In this document: positions 41,258-51,625 of the stretch, in pieces
Position numbering within the stretch: position 1 is the stretch's first letter
How the letters are laid out: each line of letters begins with the position of its first letter
Origin: Cricetomys ansorgei
Lineage: Eukaryota > Chordata > Mammalia > Rodentia > Nesomyidae
Length of the DNA stretch: 64,000 nucleotides
Assembly (NCBI GenBank): GCA_026225945.1
Contig: JAMJFZ010001074.1
Coordinates: 557,001-621,000 of the forward strand
Direction of reading: 5' to 3'
The notes under the pieces: model-generated
The model's database searches: none
Seen by the model: only the letters and a program-made list of their open reading frames with translations
Told to the model about the DNA's origin: nothing
Position numbers and translations under genes: made by a program

Positions 41258-41509
41258 CAGCCGAATGGCAACATTGTGGCGATGCTGAGACGCGGAGTTT
41301 AGAGGAGTCGGGGCTCCGGTTTCGGCTGGCTCGGCGCGGTCGGCGGGAGGCAGAGCGGCGGCGGGGAGGTCGGCCCCGGACGAGCGGCGGACGCGTGCCT
41401 CAGCGTTTCACGCAGCCCCCGCGGCCCCGCGCAGGCCGGCCCGGCGGCCCAGGGCCCGGCGCTGCCGCAGCCGCAGCCGCAGCGAGCGGCTTGTAAACAG
41501 ATCCGGCCA

Positions 41510-41517
41510 CACGTGAC
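41510..41517 (+). promoter_or_regulatory. CACGTGAC, E-box/CLEAR-like element
   Basis: CACGTGAC matches the core of the TFEB/TFE3 CLEAR consensus (GTCACGTGAC) on its right side. This is suggestive given JMY's autophagy role, but it is a short motif. Confidence 0.35.
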
Positions 41518-41518
41518 C

Positions 41519-41524
41519 ATGTGA
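41519..41524 (+). promoter_or_regulatory. start-stop upstream ORF (ATG-TGA)
   Basis: An upstream ATG with A at -3 is followed at once by TGA, giving the minimal start-stop uORF, 180 bp before the Jmy start codon. It should lie in the leader if transcription starts upstream of about 41,500. Confidence 0.5.
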
Positions 41525-41610
41525 ACTACCTGCTCCGGGCCGCGTATTGTCTTCTTCTCCTGAGAGTCGCGCCACAAAGGAGCCGGTGGGAGAGCGGCCG
41601 GCGCTCTAAG

Positions 41611-41637
41611 ATGGCTGAAGGCTCCCGGCGAGGGTGA
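41611..41637 (+). promoter_or_regulatory. upstream ORF, 8 codons (MAEGSRRG)
   Basis: The uATG has A at -3 and G at +4, a strong context, and is in the same frame as the Jmy start but closed by TGA at 41635-41637, 66 bp before it. The ATG is embedded in AAGATGGC (41608-41615), a YY1-type downstream element, so it may be conserved for either reason. Confidence 0.55.
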
Positions 41638-41703
41638 GCTGGGGGCGCGGCCACCGCGGAGACTCGGCCGGGCGGCCCCCCTCGGCCGGGCACCGGAGCT
41701 ACC

Positions 41704-42696
41704 ATGTCGTTCGCGCTGGAGGAGACGCTCGAGTCCGACTGGGTGGCGGTGCGGCCCCACGTCTTCGATGAGCGCGAGAAGCACAAGTTCGTGTTCATCG
41801 TGGCCTGGAACGAGATCGAAGGCAAGTTTGCCATAACCTGCCACAACCGGACGGCTCAGAGGCAGAGGAGCGGTTCCCGGGAACAAGCGGGGACTCCCAC
41901 GCCCGATGGGAGCCGCGGGCCCGGCAGCCCGGCGCCTCGAGGCCGGCCCGAGGCCGCTGCCTCTGCCTTGGCGCTCCGGAGTCCCGGACCTCGGAAGAGC
42001 CCGGCCTGGGCCGACAGCGGCTCTCCGCGCAGTGCGCGCAGCCTGAGGGGGGATCCTCTGCGGGGTCCCGCCGGCAAAGGACCCGAGAGTCCCCTCCGCA
42101 GCCCCGCGCGGGCCAAGGCCAGTCCGCTTCGCAGAGGCGCGGAATCCCGAGATGCGGTCGTCGCCGCCCCTCCAGCCCCGCCGGCGCCGCCGGTGTCGTC
42201 GGTGCGAGTGGTGAGTGCCTCCGGGGCTGTCTCCGAGGAGATCGAGGTGCTGGAAATGGTGAGGGAGGACGAGGCGCCACCGCCGCTCCCCGACTCGGAG
42301 CAGCCGCTGCCTGCCGCGGAGGTGGAGTCTCCGGCTGAAGAGTGCAGCTGGGCTGGGCTCTTCTCCTTCCAGGATCTGCGGGCCGTGCATCAGCAGCTGT
42401 GCTCGGTAAACTCACAGCTGGAGCCGTGTCTGCCGGTGTTCCCCGAAGAGCCATCCGGCATGTGGACCGTGTTGTTCGGGGGCGCCCCCGAGATGACTGA
42501 ACAGGAGATCGACGCTCTGTGCTACCAACTCCAGGTCTACCTGGGCCACGGCCTGGACACGTGCGGCTGGAAGATACTTTCCCAGGTGCTTTTCACCGAG
42601 ACTGACGATCCCGAGGAGTATTACGAAAGCCTCAGCGAGCTGCGGCAGAAGGGCTACGAAGAGGTGCTGCAACGGGCCAGGAAGCGCATCCAGGAG
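41704..42696 (+). CDS. Jmy: Jmy first coding exon: N-terminal 331 residues of junction-mediating and regulatory protein
   Basis: The reading frame opens with MSFALEETLESDWVAVRPHV, which I recognise as the start of JMY, a p53/p300 cofactor that also nucleates actin through C-terminal WH2 motifs. Residues 1-50 form the conserved WHAMM/JMY head. Residues about 52-212 are a low-complexity Pro/Ser/Arg/Ala linker (PAPPAPP near 157-163). Residues about 213-331 are a conserved folded segment (SWAGLFSFQDL near 215, MWTVLFGGAPEM near 253). W13-V16, preceded by acidic and Ser residues, fits a W-x-x-V LC3-interacting pattern. The start ATG has A at -3 and lies in a CpG island. The exon ends GAG|gtgagt, a strong donor, in phase 0; reading on into the intron gives unrelated sequence and a stop at 42817. 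The family is known to act in the nucleus in the p53 response and in the cytoplasm on actin and autophagosomes. Identity is very likely; the exact species isoform is unknown. Confidence 0.96.
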
Positions 42697-43087
42697 GTGA
42701 GTTCCTTGTCCTGGCGGCGTCCTGCTTTTGGTGTCTCACGGTCAAGGGCTGGAGCACCATCTGGGCTGTGCGCAGTGTGTTCTATCCCTGGGAAGTGGAA
42801 GAACAAGAGGGGTTCCTGATCGGCTCTTGGGAAGTCTTTTGGGGTCCCCCCATACCCAGTTTACTAAGTATAGGCAGAGATGAAAGCATTTGGAAACAAA
42901 GGTATTCTGTAAGCTTTAAATGAGTGTTAGTCTGCCCCTAAATCGACAATAGTTTGTCCAGACATCAAATCTTTTGGGGGTCATGTTTATGTACTCAAAA
43001 TAGTTGTCTTAAGGAACAAAATTGATTAGCTTTTATTCGCCTTGTGTGCTTTGGCAACATAGGCAGGTATGAAATTTTACTTTTCAG

Positions 43088-43133
43088 TGTTTTGCGGTGC
43101 TGAAAGTGTACCGCTGAGCTATACTCCAGCCCT
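43088..43133 (-). mobile_element. ID fragment
   Basis: 'ggtgctgaaagtgtaccgctgagctatactccagccc' reversed A box. Confidence 0.65.
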
Positions 43134-43586
43134 AAATTAATGAAGTGTGTTGACTTTTCCAAAGGAGAAAGAACCAAATGACAACTGATACAAGTTTTTA
43201 GACTATCAAGTCTTTACAGATAGATGGCTCAAGTTTCAGTCCTGTTTGAGGGAGAAGGAAGGTCCTGGGCAGGAATGCTTATGTTTTTGTATGTAGTGTG
43301 AAAACATTTCCATACTCTTTAGTTCTTTAACAGGAAATAAAGGGGGAAATGCCTGAATGGCCATTCACATATAGCTCTGCAATGTGTTTATAAAGCCATG
43401 CATCCTTACCAGCTTCTGTTGAAATTTACTAAAGAGTACTTTAATAAGGTAGTTAACTTCTAATGGACAATACATGCAGTTTTTCCAAAGAAAATTACTA
43501 TTCTAATGTCACAATATATGGTGGTTGGATTTGGAATAGAGAAAAGCGCCTTTTCATGGGATTTTTATTTCTGACTTGGTGTCATT

Positions 43587-43674
43587 TGTGTGTATACGAA
43601 TGTGTTTTTGTATATACAATATACACACACATAGACATATATACATACACATACACACACAACATATATACAAC
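43587..43674. repeat. TA/CA-rich low-complexity tract
   Basis: Interrupted TATACA and CACATA units in intron 1. Confidence 0.85.
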
Positions 43675-43814
43675 CTGCTGTTACGTCAGGAAGCCGGATT
43701 GAATGTTCTAGTTTCTTCATAGAATATTAGATGTTTCTCTTTGATAGTTTTGAGTATTTAGGAAACACTTCTTTCTCACTTATACCATACATACTACATT
43801 AAACTTATGTAGTA

Positions 43815-43950
43815 AGACTCCTCACTCCTAACCATGCCTTCAGTCCCAGCCCTTGGGACTCACTTGGGAGGCAGGGGTGGGTGGATCTTTGTGTTCAAGG
43901 CCAGCCTGGTCTAAATAGTGAATTCCAGGACTACCAAAACCACATGATGA
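43815..43950 (+). mobile_element. B1 SINE, diverged 5' end
   Basis: 'aaccatgccttcagtcccagcccttgggac...cacttgggaggcaggggtgggtggatc' with a small internal insertion. Confidence 0.78.
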
Positions 43951-44029
43951 CACTGTTCTGAAGGAGGAAAGGGTTCACTCCTTCCCTTTGGTTCATATCT
44001 GGTAAACCTCACCCATAAACTTTTGTTTT

Positions 44030-44175
44030 TTTGAGACAGGGTTTCTCTGTTGTAACTCTGGCTGTCTTGGAACTCACTCTGTAGACCAGGTTGGCCTCAA
44101 ACTCACAGAGATCCACTTGCCTCTGCCTCCTGAGTGCTGGGATTAAAGGTGTGCACCACTATCACCACCAGGCCC
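44030..44175 (-). mobile_element. B1 SINE, well preserved
   Basis: 'ttgagacagggtttctctgttgtaactctggctgtcttgg' to 'ggtgtgcaccactatcaccaccaggccc'. Confidence 0.92.
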
Positions 44176-44685
44176 ATAATCCTATTTTAGAGTTCAAGGG
44201 ATTTGTTTCCATTTCCCCCTTTATTATCTCACTTCCTGGAGAATTCTACCTTGATATCTTTGGAAAGAGTGACAGATAAATTCTTTCTAGTGTTCATATT
44301 AACCTGTATTTCTTTAAGCTTCTAAAACAGTGTTTCTATTATTCAATTACAGGTGTGTATGTGTGTGTGTGTGCTAGTTTCTCAAACTAGAAATTATAGA
44401 TAGCTAGTGTTTTCCAAACTAGAAGCTTTTAATCCCTAATTAAGAGATGTCTGACTTCACCTTTAATAATACTCGAAAAAGGAGGTTATATTTGTTTTTT
44501 TTTTTTAAATTCAAATGGTTCAAAAATGAGCTTACAAAAATTTAGTTTTCTAGAAATCAATTTTGAGGATTAGTTTTTTTATAAACAAACATTTTCTTGT
44601 TTAAAATTCTATTAACTAAATGTTTTATTATCGTTAAAGTGTTTCTTAAATTTTTAAAATTCTTTTTTAAAAGTAAGCTCTCATT
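44176..44685. other. intron 1, AT-rich, apparently unique
   Basis: Includes a short (GT)n at 44354-44372 and T-rich runs. No exon signal. Confidence 0.45.
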
Positions 44686-44689
44686 GATA

Positions 44690-44767
44690 AGTTGGCCTCA
44701 AACTCTTGACCCTCCTGCCTCAGCCTTCTGGGTGTTGGAATCACAGATGTGAGCAACCACACCTGAC
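44690..44767 (-). mobile_element. B1-like fragment
   Basis: 'gttggcctcaaactcttgaccctcctgcctcagcc...gagcaaccacacctgac'. Confidence 0.7.
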
Positions 44768-45104
44768 TCTGTTATTCTTTTTAGCAGATGAGAAAAAACA
44801 ATTTTTAAGGAATCTTTTTGTCTGGGAAACAAAATGTTTATTATAAATTCACATACAGTACGTAAACTTTGAGTTCTTTATGAAGTTGACTTGAGCAGTT
44901 CAGGAATAGCTCTCAATGATAACAAGTTTGTCTATAATACCTACCCTGAATTGAATTATACTGGAAGATTAAGTTGAGTGAGGAGATTAATTAGTGATGT
45001 CTGCCGTGGACACGATGATGGAAGTGTTATTAAGAGCACTTCTAAGTAATTTATGTAGGTGGTTATTGTGTTCTCCCACTGCTTGAGTTCTTTTCTATAT
45101 TAGT

Positions 45105-45290
45105 AGTTTGTTCTTTGTGTGGGGGTACTCCAGGTGGTTTGTAGTATGCTGAGCAAGTGCTCTGCCAAGCCCTTGCAGTAACACGTGACTGTAGTCCAGA
45201 CTGGCCTTGAATAGCCCAGGTTTCCATTGAGCACAAGATCACACTTGAGCCTCTCTGGGATTCTGGGCATGCACCACACCTAGAATCCTT
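45105..45290 (-). mobile_element. B4-type SINE, diverged
   Basis: 'gggggtactccaggtggtttgtag...gctgagcaagtgctctgcc' head followed by B1-like 'gtccagactggccttgaatagcccagg'. Confidence 0.55.
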
Positions 45291-45559
45291 CTTGTAGCAG
45301 TTGTATGTCACTTATTAGTTCTGTCAATTTTATTTTTATTCTACTTGAATTAGTGTTTTTTTTTCCATATCTCAACATAGCTTGTGGAATTGGACAAAAT
45401 TATTTATGTTAGATATGTTTATGTTTTTCTTCAGTTTCCTTGAATCTATTGCCTACCCTCATAGTATGACTTTTTCTTAGATGTAAAACCCATACTTGTT
45501 TTTGTTCAAAATGAGCAGTGAATTCCTTAAGGGAAGGTTTATCGCCAGTTAGGGTATTC

Positions 45560-45621
45560 AAACACAGGGTCTTGTACATGCCAGGCAAACCCTCTACTAC
45601 TGAGCCACATCTTTAGCCCCC
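45560..45621 (-). mobile_element. ID SINE
   Basis: 'cagggtcttgtacatgccaggcaaaccctctactactgagcc'. Confidence 0.8.
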
Positions 45622-45849
45622 TCCTTAAAAAAAGTGTAAAACATTGTAAGTGTCTCAAGGACACTGACATTGACACAGTTGAATTCCCTGCTTTGCCTAG
45701 TTCAGAGCACTCAGTATTAATGGATAAAGCATTTCCTTTTAATGTAAAGTTGTAGGTAAATACAATTTTTATAAGTTGATATGGTTTATTCTTTAAGGAA
45801 GATGCTTTAAAAATAGATTAATATTCTCTTAAAATAAGATTTTTAGATT

Positions 45850-45925
45850 TTGAGACAGTCTTTATGTAGCCCAGGCTAGCCTCAGGTTTATGATCCTCTT
45901 CCCTTAGCCTCCTGACTGGGATAAG
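45850..45925 (-). mobile_element. B1 fragment
   Basis: 'ttttgagacagtctttatgtagcccaggctagcctcagg'. Confidence 0.75.
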
Positions 45926-45961
45926 GTGGGTGTTTTAACTCTTAGCTAGTTTCACTTTATG

Positions 45962-46155
45962 GAGTGCTTGCCTGATAAATGAAGCCCTGGTTTCAATCCC
46001 CTGCACTGTGTAACCCTGGTGTGGTACTCCACACCTGTAGTCTCAGCACTTGGGAGGTTGGGGCTGGAGGATCGCAAATTCAAGGTCACCCTCTGTTAGC
46101 AAGTTGAAGTCAACCTGGGGTACATGAGACCCTGTCTCAGAAACATCAAAATCAA
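45962..46155 (+). mobile_element. B4 SINE
   Basis: 'gagtgcttgcctgataaatgaagccctggtttcaatccc' then 'ctggtgtggtactccacacctgtagtctcagcacttggg'. Confidence 0.82.
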
Positions 46156-46261
46156 CAACATCCAGAATGAAAACCACTATTGTAAATTATTTGCTCTGCT
46201 ATGTAAGGTTGTGACACTTGAATTGGAGTTGAATATTTGGAATATCCTTATGGTTTAACAT

Positions 46262-46370
46262 GACTCATCAGGTATGTAGTCCCAGCAGCTGAGGAGGCTA
46301 AGGTGGGTGAATCAAGTTTAAGACCTGCCTGGGTGAACTTAAGTGAAATCCTATCAAAAAATTAAAAAGA
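46262..46370 (+). mobile_element. B1/B4-related SINE
   Basis: 'tcaggtatgtagtcccagcagctgaggaggctaaggtggg'. Confidence 0.72.
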
Positions 46371-46460
46371 GAACTAGGAGATAGGTCAGTGGTAGAGCAC
46401 TTGCCTACCATATATGAGACCCTAGGTTCAATCCCTAGTACTGCAAAGAAAAGAAAAATT
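46371..46460 (+). mobile_element. ID SINE, complete
   Basis: 'gaactaggagataggtcagtggtagagcacttgcctacc...ggttcaatccctag' with an AAGAAAAGAAAA tail. Confidence 0.88.
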
Positions 46461-47320
46461 GGGTGGAGGCACTTAAATCCTCCATGTCTGTTTTCTACTG
46501 GAAGTTTTTGTTCATGATCATACCTTTAGGCAACTGACTGGAGACTATAGTTCATGAAGGTTTATAAGTTATTCAGTAAATGTATTACTGAATATAATAC
46601 ATTATTTTTAGATGACAAGCACATTCTAAGATTATATGCTACTTAAAGCCTCAGTCTAAATAAAATGTAATATCTATTTGTAGTTTTGTTTTGGACTTTT
46701 TTCATGGATTTATTGTATGTGCTGTTTATACAGCAGGCAAGCAATTTTTATATGAATACAAGTGCCACCAAGGCCTTTTTGAACAGTGTAGCCACATATC
46801 TTAGTTGCTGGTCAGAGCTAAGGTTTGTATTAGTGTGTGTACATAGGTGGCTTAAAGCTTAACTTTGACCTAGATTTTGCAAGTAATGGTTTCTTGATTG
46901 ATTGTGGTGTTTCAGCTCGTAAAGCTCAATTATGACAGAGGCTTCTTAAGATCTAAAAATGTTTACTTTGGAATTGTTTATGTAAATGTTTTGAATTCTG
47001 ACTTTAGAGGCAATATATTGAGAGCAGAAAGTGCTTTGAAAGAGGCATACTGTACATCTTACCTGTGTTAGGAGTCAGAACAGTCTGGATTTTGATTAGG
47101 ACTCATTACTTCTGATGGCATGCTTAGCCATTTAATCCCTTAAATGAGAGATGGAGAATAACCAAAGGATGCCTCACAATTTATGACCGTATAATTCGTA
47201 ACTGCCTGTCATCTACAAAGGTAGCTTCTCATAAGTATGGCATTTCTTTCTTTCATGTAATCCAGATTTTGTAGTTTTTCATTCCATCTTTCGGAGATTG
47301 TGACTTGTGCATCATTTAGG
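46461..47320. other. intron 1, apparently unique
   Basis: AT-rich. No exon or repeat recognised. Confidence 0.45.
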
Positions 47321-47321
47321 T

Positions 47322-47399
47322 ATTGAGCTCTAAATACTTCTGGTGGAACCCATCTTGAATGTTAGACAGTACTCTACCATTGAGTTACATCTCCAGTCC
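47322..47399 (-). mobile_element. ID SINE, diverged
   Basis: 'gaacccatcttgaatgttagacagtactctaccattgagttacatctccag'. Confidence 0.65.
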
Positions 47400-47569
47400 A
47401 AGAGGATGTCCACCTACTTTATTGCAGTCAAAGATGAGGCATAAAATGGTCATGTGTTTGTCCAGAGTTAAATTGTTGTGGTACCTAGGTTTGTCTTACC
47501 AACCTTGTGCTTTTCTGCCATAACTTGCTACTTGTTTGGTTTCTTTTGCTTGCTTGCTTGCTTTTTTCT

Positions 47570-47692
47570 TTTCTTGACACAAACAAAATAATTAGAAAAG
47601 AGTCTCAGGTAGCCCAGGCTGGCCTTGAATACCTTCTCCTGCCTCCATTTTTCCTATGCTGGGATTATAGGGGTAGGCTATCACACTTGGTT
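47570..47692 (-). mobile_element. B1-related SINE
   Basis: 'gagtctcaggtagcccaggctggccttgaataccttctcctgcc' with an A-rich insertion before it. Confidence 0.72.
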
Positions 47693-47699
47693 CTTTTGA

Positions 47700-48214
47700 A
47701 TTTCCTGCTCTAAATGCTAAATCTTTGTTTAAGCCACTGAAGGGGGTTAATGGTTGCATAGTGTGCAGTCAAACTATTTAATACATCAAATCTGGGTTTT
47801 ATTCCTTGCTATAAAGCAGGACCAACTTGGACAAACTCCTCAGTAATATGATGTGTGTGCTTGAAAGGGAGATGTGTTATAGTTGCCACCATATAGTTGT
47901 CACCTTCCCTGACCTAATCAGGGTGTCTCTGTTCTCTGTTACTATTATTTGGCCTTTTGCTGACTATGAAGTAATGTTGGTAGTGTGACTGGAAAGCAAA
48001 GGGTGGGCCATCTGTTTAAATATATATGCTTGTTTTCTTGAGAAATTTCTTGAGAAATGAGAAATTTCTCGTGGCTCTTTACTCTGTAAAAGGCTAAGAT
48101 AGTTTCTTTAAATCTGCCTAGTTCCCTGTTAATGATCAGATTAATTTCCAAGATTAAGATAGATGCATTGAAGACTCAGTTTTTATTGTATTGCCCTGAA
48201 GGGTGCTTGACATG
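47700..48214. other. intron 1, apparently unique, with palindromic patch
   Basis: Only the TTCTTGAGAA/GAGAAATTTCTC cluster at 48035-48070 stands out. Confidence 0.45.
48035..48070. repeat. Clustered palindromes TTCTTGAGAA (x2) and GAGAAATTTCTC
   Basis: Two TTC-N4-GAA inverted repeats at 48035 and 48047 (12-bp period) and a perfect 12-bp palindrome at 48059-48070. Confidence 0.9.
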
Positions 48215-48890
48215 ACTTAAAAGGAGGAAGATGTTGGCTCATGCTTTTGATGGATATGGGATGCTCATCTCATATGGCTATGGACAAGATACCCCTTTCA
48301 GAAACACAATACCAGTGACCTGCTTCCTCTGGACAGGCTTCACTTCTAATAGTCCATTCAACTATGGCCCCATCAGTAGATTACTCCTTTGTGCTCAGAT
48401 CACTTCTAAGTAGTTAGTGCCACTGCCTGACCAACCCTTCAGCAGGCGAGTCTTTAAGTGGCATGTCATATGCACACCACACCAGACTATCAATAGTTGT
48501 TGGTGATTTCTTATATAGATGGTTAAAGTTGTTTTTGCTTTTCTGGTATTTTGTAACATACAGTATCTAACTTCTAGAAACAGCACAAGGGTGTCAGACA
48601 TTGAAGTACTGGGACTCTGACATGGCCTCTCACCCATGTTCTGGGACAAACTACCTGTCAAAAGCATGGATGGATGGAAGGATTTGTTTAATCCATGGTG
48701 AAGCCATGGCAGCATGAAACAGCTGGTAACATTGCTTCTGGCAGATGGTAAGCAGAAAGGTGAATGCTGGTTCTGGGCTGACTTTGGTTTTATACAGCCC
48801 ATGGAAAGGTACCACCTATATTTAGGATAGTCTTCCTACCTCTCAGTTAACCTAATCTAGAAACTCCCTCACCAAAGTGCCAGAGGTTTA
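48215..48890 (-). mobile_element. Rodent LTR/MaLR-type repeat pieces
   Basis: 'aaggaggaagatgttggctcatgc...ggacaagatacccctttcag' (48215-48400) and 'gtgaatgctggttctgggctg...ctcagttaacctaatctagaaactccctc' (48600-48890). Related to 12340-12850. Confidence 0.6.
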
Positions 48891-48994
48891 TTTAAGTGGT
48901 GATTTTACATTTTGTCAAATTTACAATCAGGATTTCACTATCACACAACTTAATGTTTTTTGGAAAACCTTGATTTTTGTACGCTATAATCACG

Positions 48995-49103
48995 TTATCC
49001 TGGCTGTCCTGGAGCTCTATGTGTAGACCAGGCTGCCTCAGATTCAGATTCTCCTTCTGCCTTTGGAGTGCTGGGATTAAAGGCTCTGCCATCACACCTG
49101 GCC
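48995..49103 (-). mobile_element. B1 SINE, 3'-truncated
   Basis: 'ttatcctggctgtcctggagctctatgtgtagaccaggctgcc' to 'atcacacctggcc'. Confidence 0.82.
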
Positions 49104-50584
49104 AGTATTCTCAAGTTCTGTCTTTCGTTGTTCTGGCCAGGAGTAAGTTGGTTTAGATGTGGGGATATTTCACCTTAAAAATTTTTCACAAATAGTCTTA
49201 TTTGGCAGAAGAAAAAAATACCTTTTAACAAAAGCATTTCCTAATACTACTTATTAGCCTCTAAAGTAGAAGGCATGTTCTATATTGCTGCCTAAAATCT
49301 GTCTCCTGCTATATTTAATCCCGTTTAAAACTACTGATTCATAACTTTTAATTTAATCTTATTTTCTCCTTTATAACTGCACTTAAAATAATTTTCTCCT
49401 TTACTAGTGTTTTCTTGGTAGATATGAAAGTGGATAGGAAGATGTTAACTTCTCTTGCTTTATTTTTAGGAATCCTGCATATTGCTTATATTAAATGCAT
49501 TTTTAGTACTAGGAAACTAAAAAGATAACAGCAAGTAAGGTTAATGAAGGCTTAAAAGAAAATGAGTGGTTGAACTTTCTAGTAGCAATATTAAACCTTG
49601 AAAGTTTCAAGGGAATAATCATTATTCTACTAAGAGGAACTTGTGTCCATATTTGTAAACAGTTTGTTACTCTTTGGCTCCCTACAGTTCCTTAGAGTTG
49701 ACTCTTGAGCTGTTCTCTTCTATATTAAGCTCTGTGGAACCTGAAGCTAGTTTATTAAGGATATTTTGTCTTGGTGAAATTGCCTGACATAGATTATATA
49801 AAGAAACAGTTCTTATCTGAAGTGTCAATGTGCTTAGGGTTTATAGGTTGGAATAGGAGGAATCTAAAATTAAAGTATGCTTTTGTTCTTTTAAAATCTT
49901 GTTTAACTGCCCCATTTTCCTGTTGCCTCATTCAGTTTACTATTTTTTCATGGAATGCTATCATATTTTCAGTCTTCCTAAACTAAAAGTCTGGTCAGAA
50001 CAAATTGGCCATGAGTACAGGCCGCATGGTGTGGTGTAGTTAAGAGCATGAGTTAGCCTGGGAGCTGTTGATAACTTTTTCTTGGACTAAACTTTTGAGA
50101 AGTTACTGAGCCTCTGCTTCTGGCCCATCATTTCTGAAGTGATGTGAAATTGTATCTACTTCATAAGGTCACTAGTGAGCTGTACCTGCCCTATGTCTAG
50201 TGCATAGAAGCTCATAGTAAATAAAAACTACCATTATGCTCATTCTTTGCCTACTTTCCCCTGAGGCACTTCTTACTAGCTGGCTGCTGAATTCTGAAAT
50301 CCAAACCTATTTCTACTAAAAACCAGATTGGTAATTAAAAGCCATGTTTGTGATGATAGAAGCTGGTCCCACAGAGGTAAAATATTCCCAAACTGATACA
50401 GTGTCAGAATAAGAATAGCTGATTGGTCTCGTCTTTGTGCATCATCAGGAACTCCTCCATGACTCCCAAGACACATATGTATCTAATTATTTTGGCTGAC
50501 TTTACAGGATATGGTGGGCCTTTGGGACAGTTGGTTATCATTTTGATTCTCCCAACCCACACCCCAGAGCTTTTCACCTGCTAG
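49104..50584. other. intron 1, about 1.5 kb without recognised repeat
   Basis: AT-rich; the longest clean intron 1 interval. No JMY-like exon, no strong splice pair seen. Confidence 0.5.
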
Positions 50585-50705
50585 GAATGCACTCTGCTTC
50601 AAAGGAAAGCCTTTAATTGGGGATGGCTTACTGTTTCAGAGGATTAGTCCATATTGTTGTGGTGGAAGTATGGCAGCACACAGGTAGACAAAGCTGATAG
50701 TAATA
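50585..50705 (-). mobile_element. LTR/MaLR-type repeat fragment
   Basis: 'ttactgtttcagaggattagtccatattgttgtggtggaagtatggcagcacacagg'. Confidence 0.6.
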
Positions 50706-50720
50706 CAAATGTGGCCTCTT

Positions 50721-50843
50721 AGCCAGGCATGGTGGCACATACCTTAAATCCTAGAACTAGGAGAGGCAGAGGCAAGCAGATCTCTTAAGTTCTAGACAGC
50801 CAGGGGCTGCATGGAGAGACCAAACCTGTCTCAAACAAAAAAC
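50721..50843 (+). mobile_element. B1 SINE
   Basis: 'agccaggcatggtggcacataccttaaatcctagaactagg'. Confidence 0.85.
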
Positions 50844-51164
50844 CTCAGTGTAGCTCCTTAAGCTTTACTATAAATTATACTCATCTGTTCATTCTTTCTA
50901 TGTTTTAAGTGCTGGCTATTTTGATCAATATTTTTTATACTTGCTCTTAAAAAATGTGATTTTTTTTTAATATTGTACTTATACATGTTTACTTCTTGGG
51001 TTGTCATTGATTGTGCAGTAAAAAGTTCAACTGCCACTGAAAGTATTATCTATGTGGGAGAATATCTTACATGGTTTTAGGGTATGACAACTGCCTGTAA
51101 TTGACTTCCTTCCATCTTTACTTTAGTATGCTTTTCAAAAGAATTAAGTTTTAATTTGTTTAGA

Positions 51165-51282
51165 GAGATAGAATCTTATGTAGCCAGGAGGTGGCTCTGT
51201 AGCCAATGGTGACCTTAAACTCCTGGTCTTCTTGGCTCTCTTTAATGCTGGTAATATAGACCTGCTCCACCATGCCCAGCCC
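51165..51282 (-). mobile_element. B1-related SINE with short internal duplication
   Basis: 'atcttatgtagccaggaggtggctctgtagccaatggtgacctt' shows two 'tgtagcca' copies; ends 'gctccaccatgcccagccc'. Confidence 0.7.
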
Positions 51283-51304
51283 AGTTTTATTACTTACTTA
51301 GTTT

Positions 51305-51625
51305 TCATTATATATGTATATATGTGCTCGTGTGTGTATCTATGAATGTGCGCATGCTTTGGAGGCCAGAGGTCAGTGCTGGGTGACTTCCTTGGTTGCT
51401 CTGTACCTTACTTTTTGACACAGGGTCTCTCACTGTTCAGCTATGGCTAGCTCTTGAGCTCCCATGAATCTGTTGTCTTGGCCTCCCCAGCATTGGAATT
51501 ATAGGTGCATGCTACTGTCTACAAGCTTTTTGTCTAGCTTTTTATATGGGTACTAGGGATCCAAACTCATGTCCTTTGTTTGCATGGCAAGCACGTTATT
51601 GACTGAGCCATCTCCCCAGACCCAG
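51305..51625 (-). mobile_element. B4-type SINE, long form
   Basis: 'ggaggccagaggtcagtgctggg', 'tttgacacagggtctctcactg', 'gggatccaaactcatgtcc...ggcaagcacgttattgactgagccatctcccca'. Confidence 0.8.

Larger units (their letters stand above)
40850..42740. promoter_or_regulatory. CpG island covering Jmy promoter and first exon
   Basis: CpG dinucleotides become frequent at about 40,850 and stay dense through the first coding exon, while flanks on both sides are CpG-poor and AT-rich. There is no obvious TATA box, which fits a dispersed housekeeping-type promoter. Borders are by eye. Confidence 0.9.

Noticed and set aside
41299..42390. 363-codon minus-strand open frame over the CpG island
   Set aside because: It is antisense to the clearly recognised Jmy exon 1. 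Long antisense frames are expected in GC-rich coding DNA because stop codons are rare. The translation is Arg/Pro/Gly-rich with no family resemblance.
41795..42454. 219-codon second minus-strand frame in exon 1
   Set aside because: Also a GC-content shadow of Jmy exon 1, low complexity, no conserved motif.
42697..42819. Read-through of Jmy exon 1 to a 371-residue protein
   Set aside because: The donor GAG|gtgagt is strong, the residues after it (VSSLSWRR...) do not resemble JMY, and exon 2 continues the family sequence in phase.
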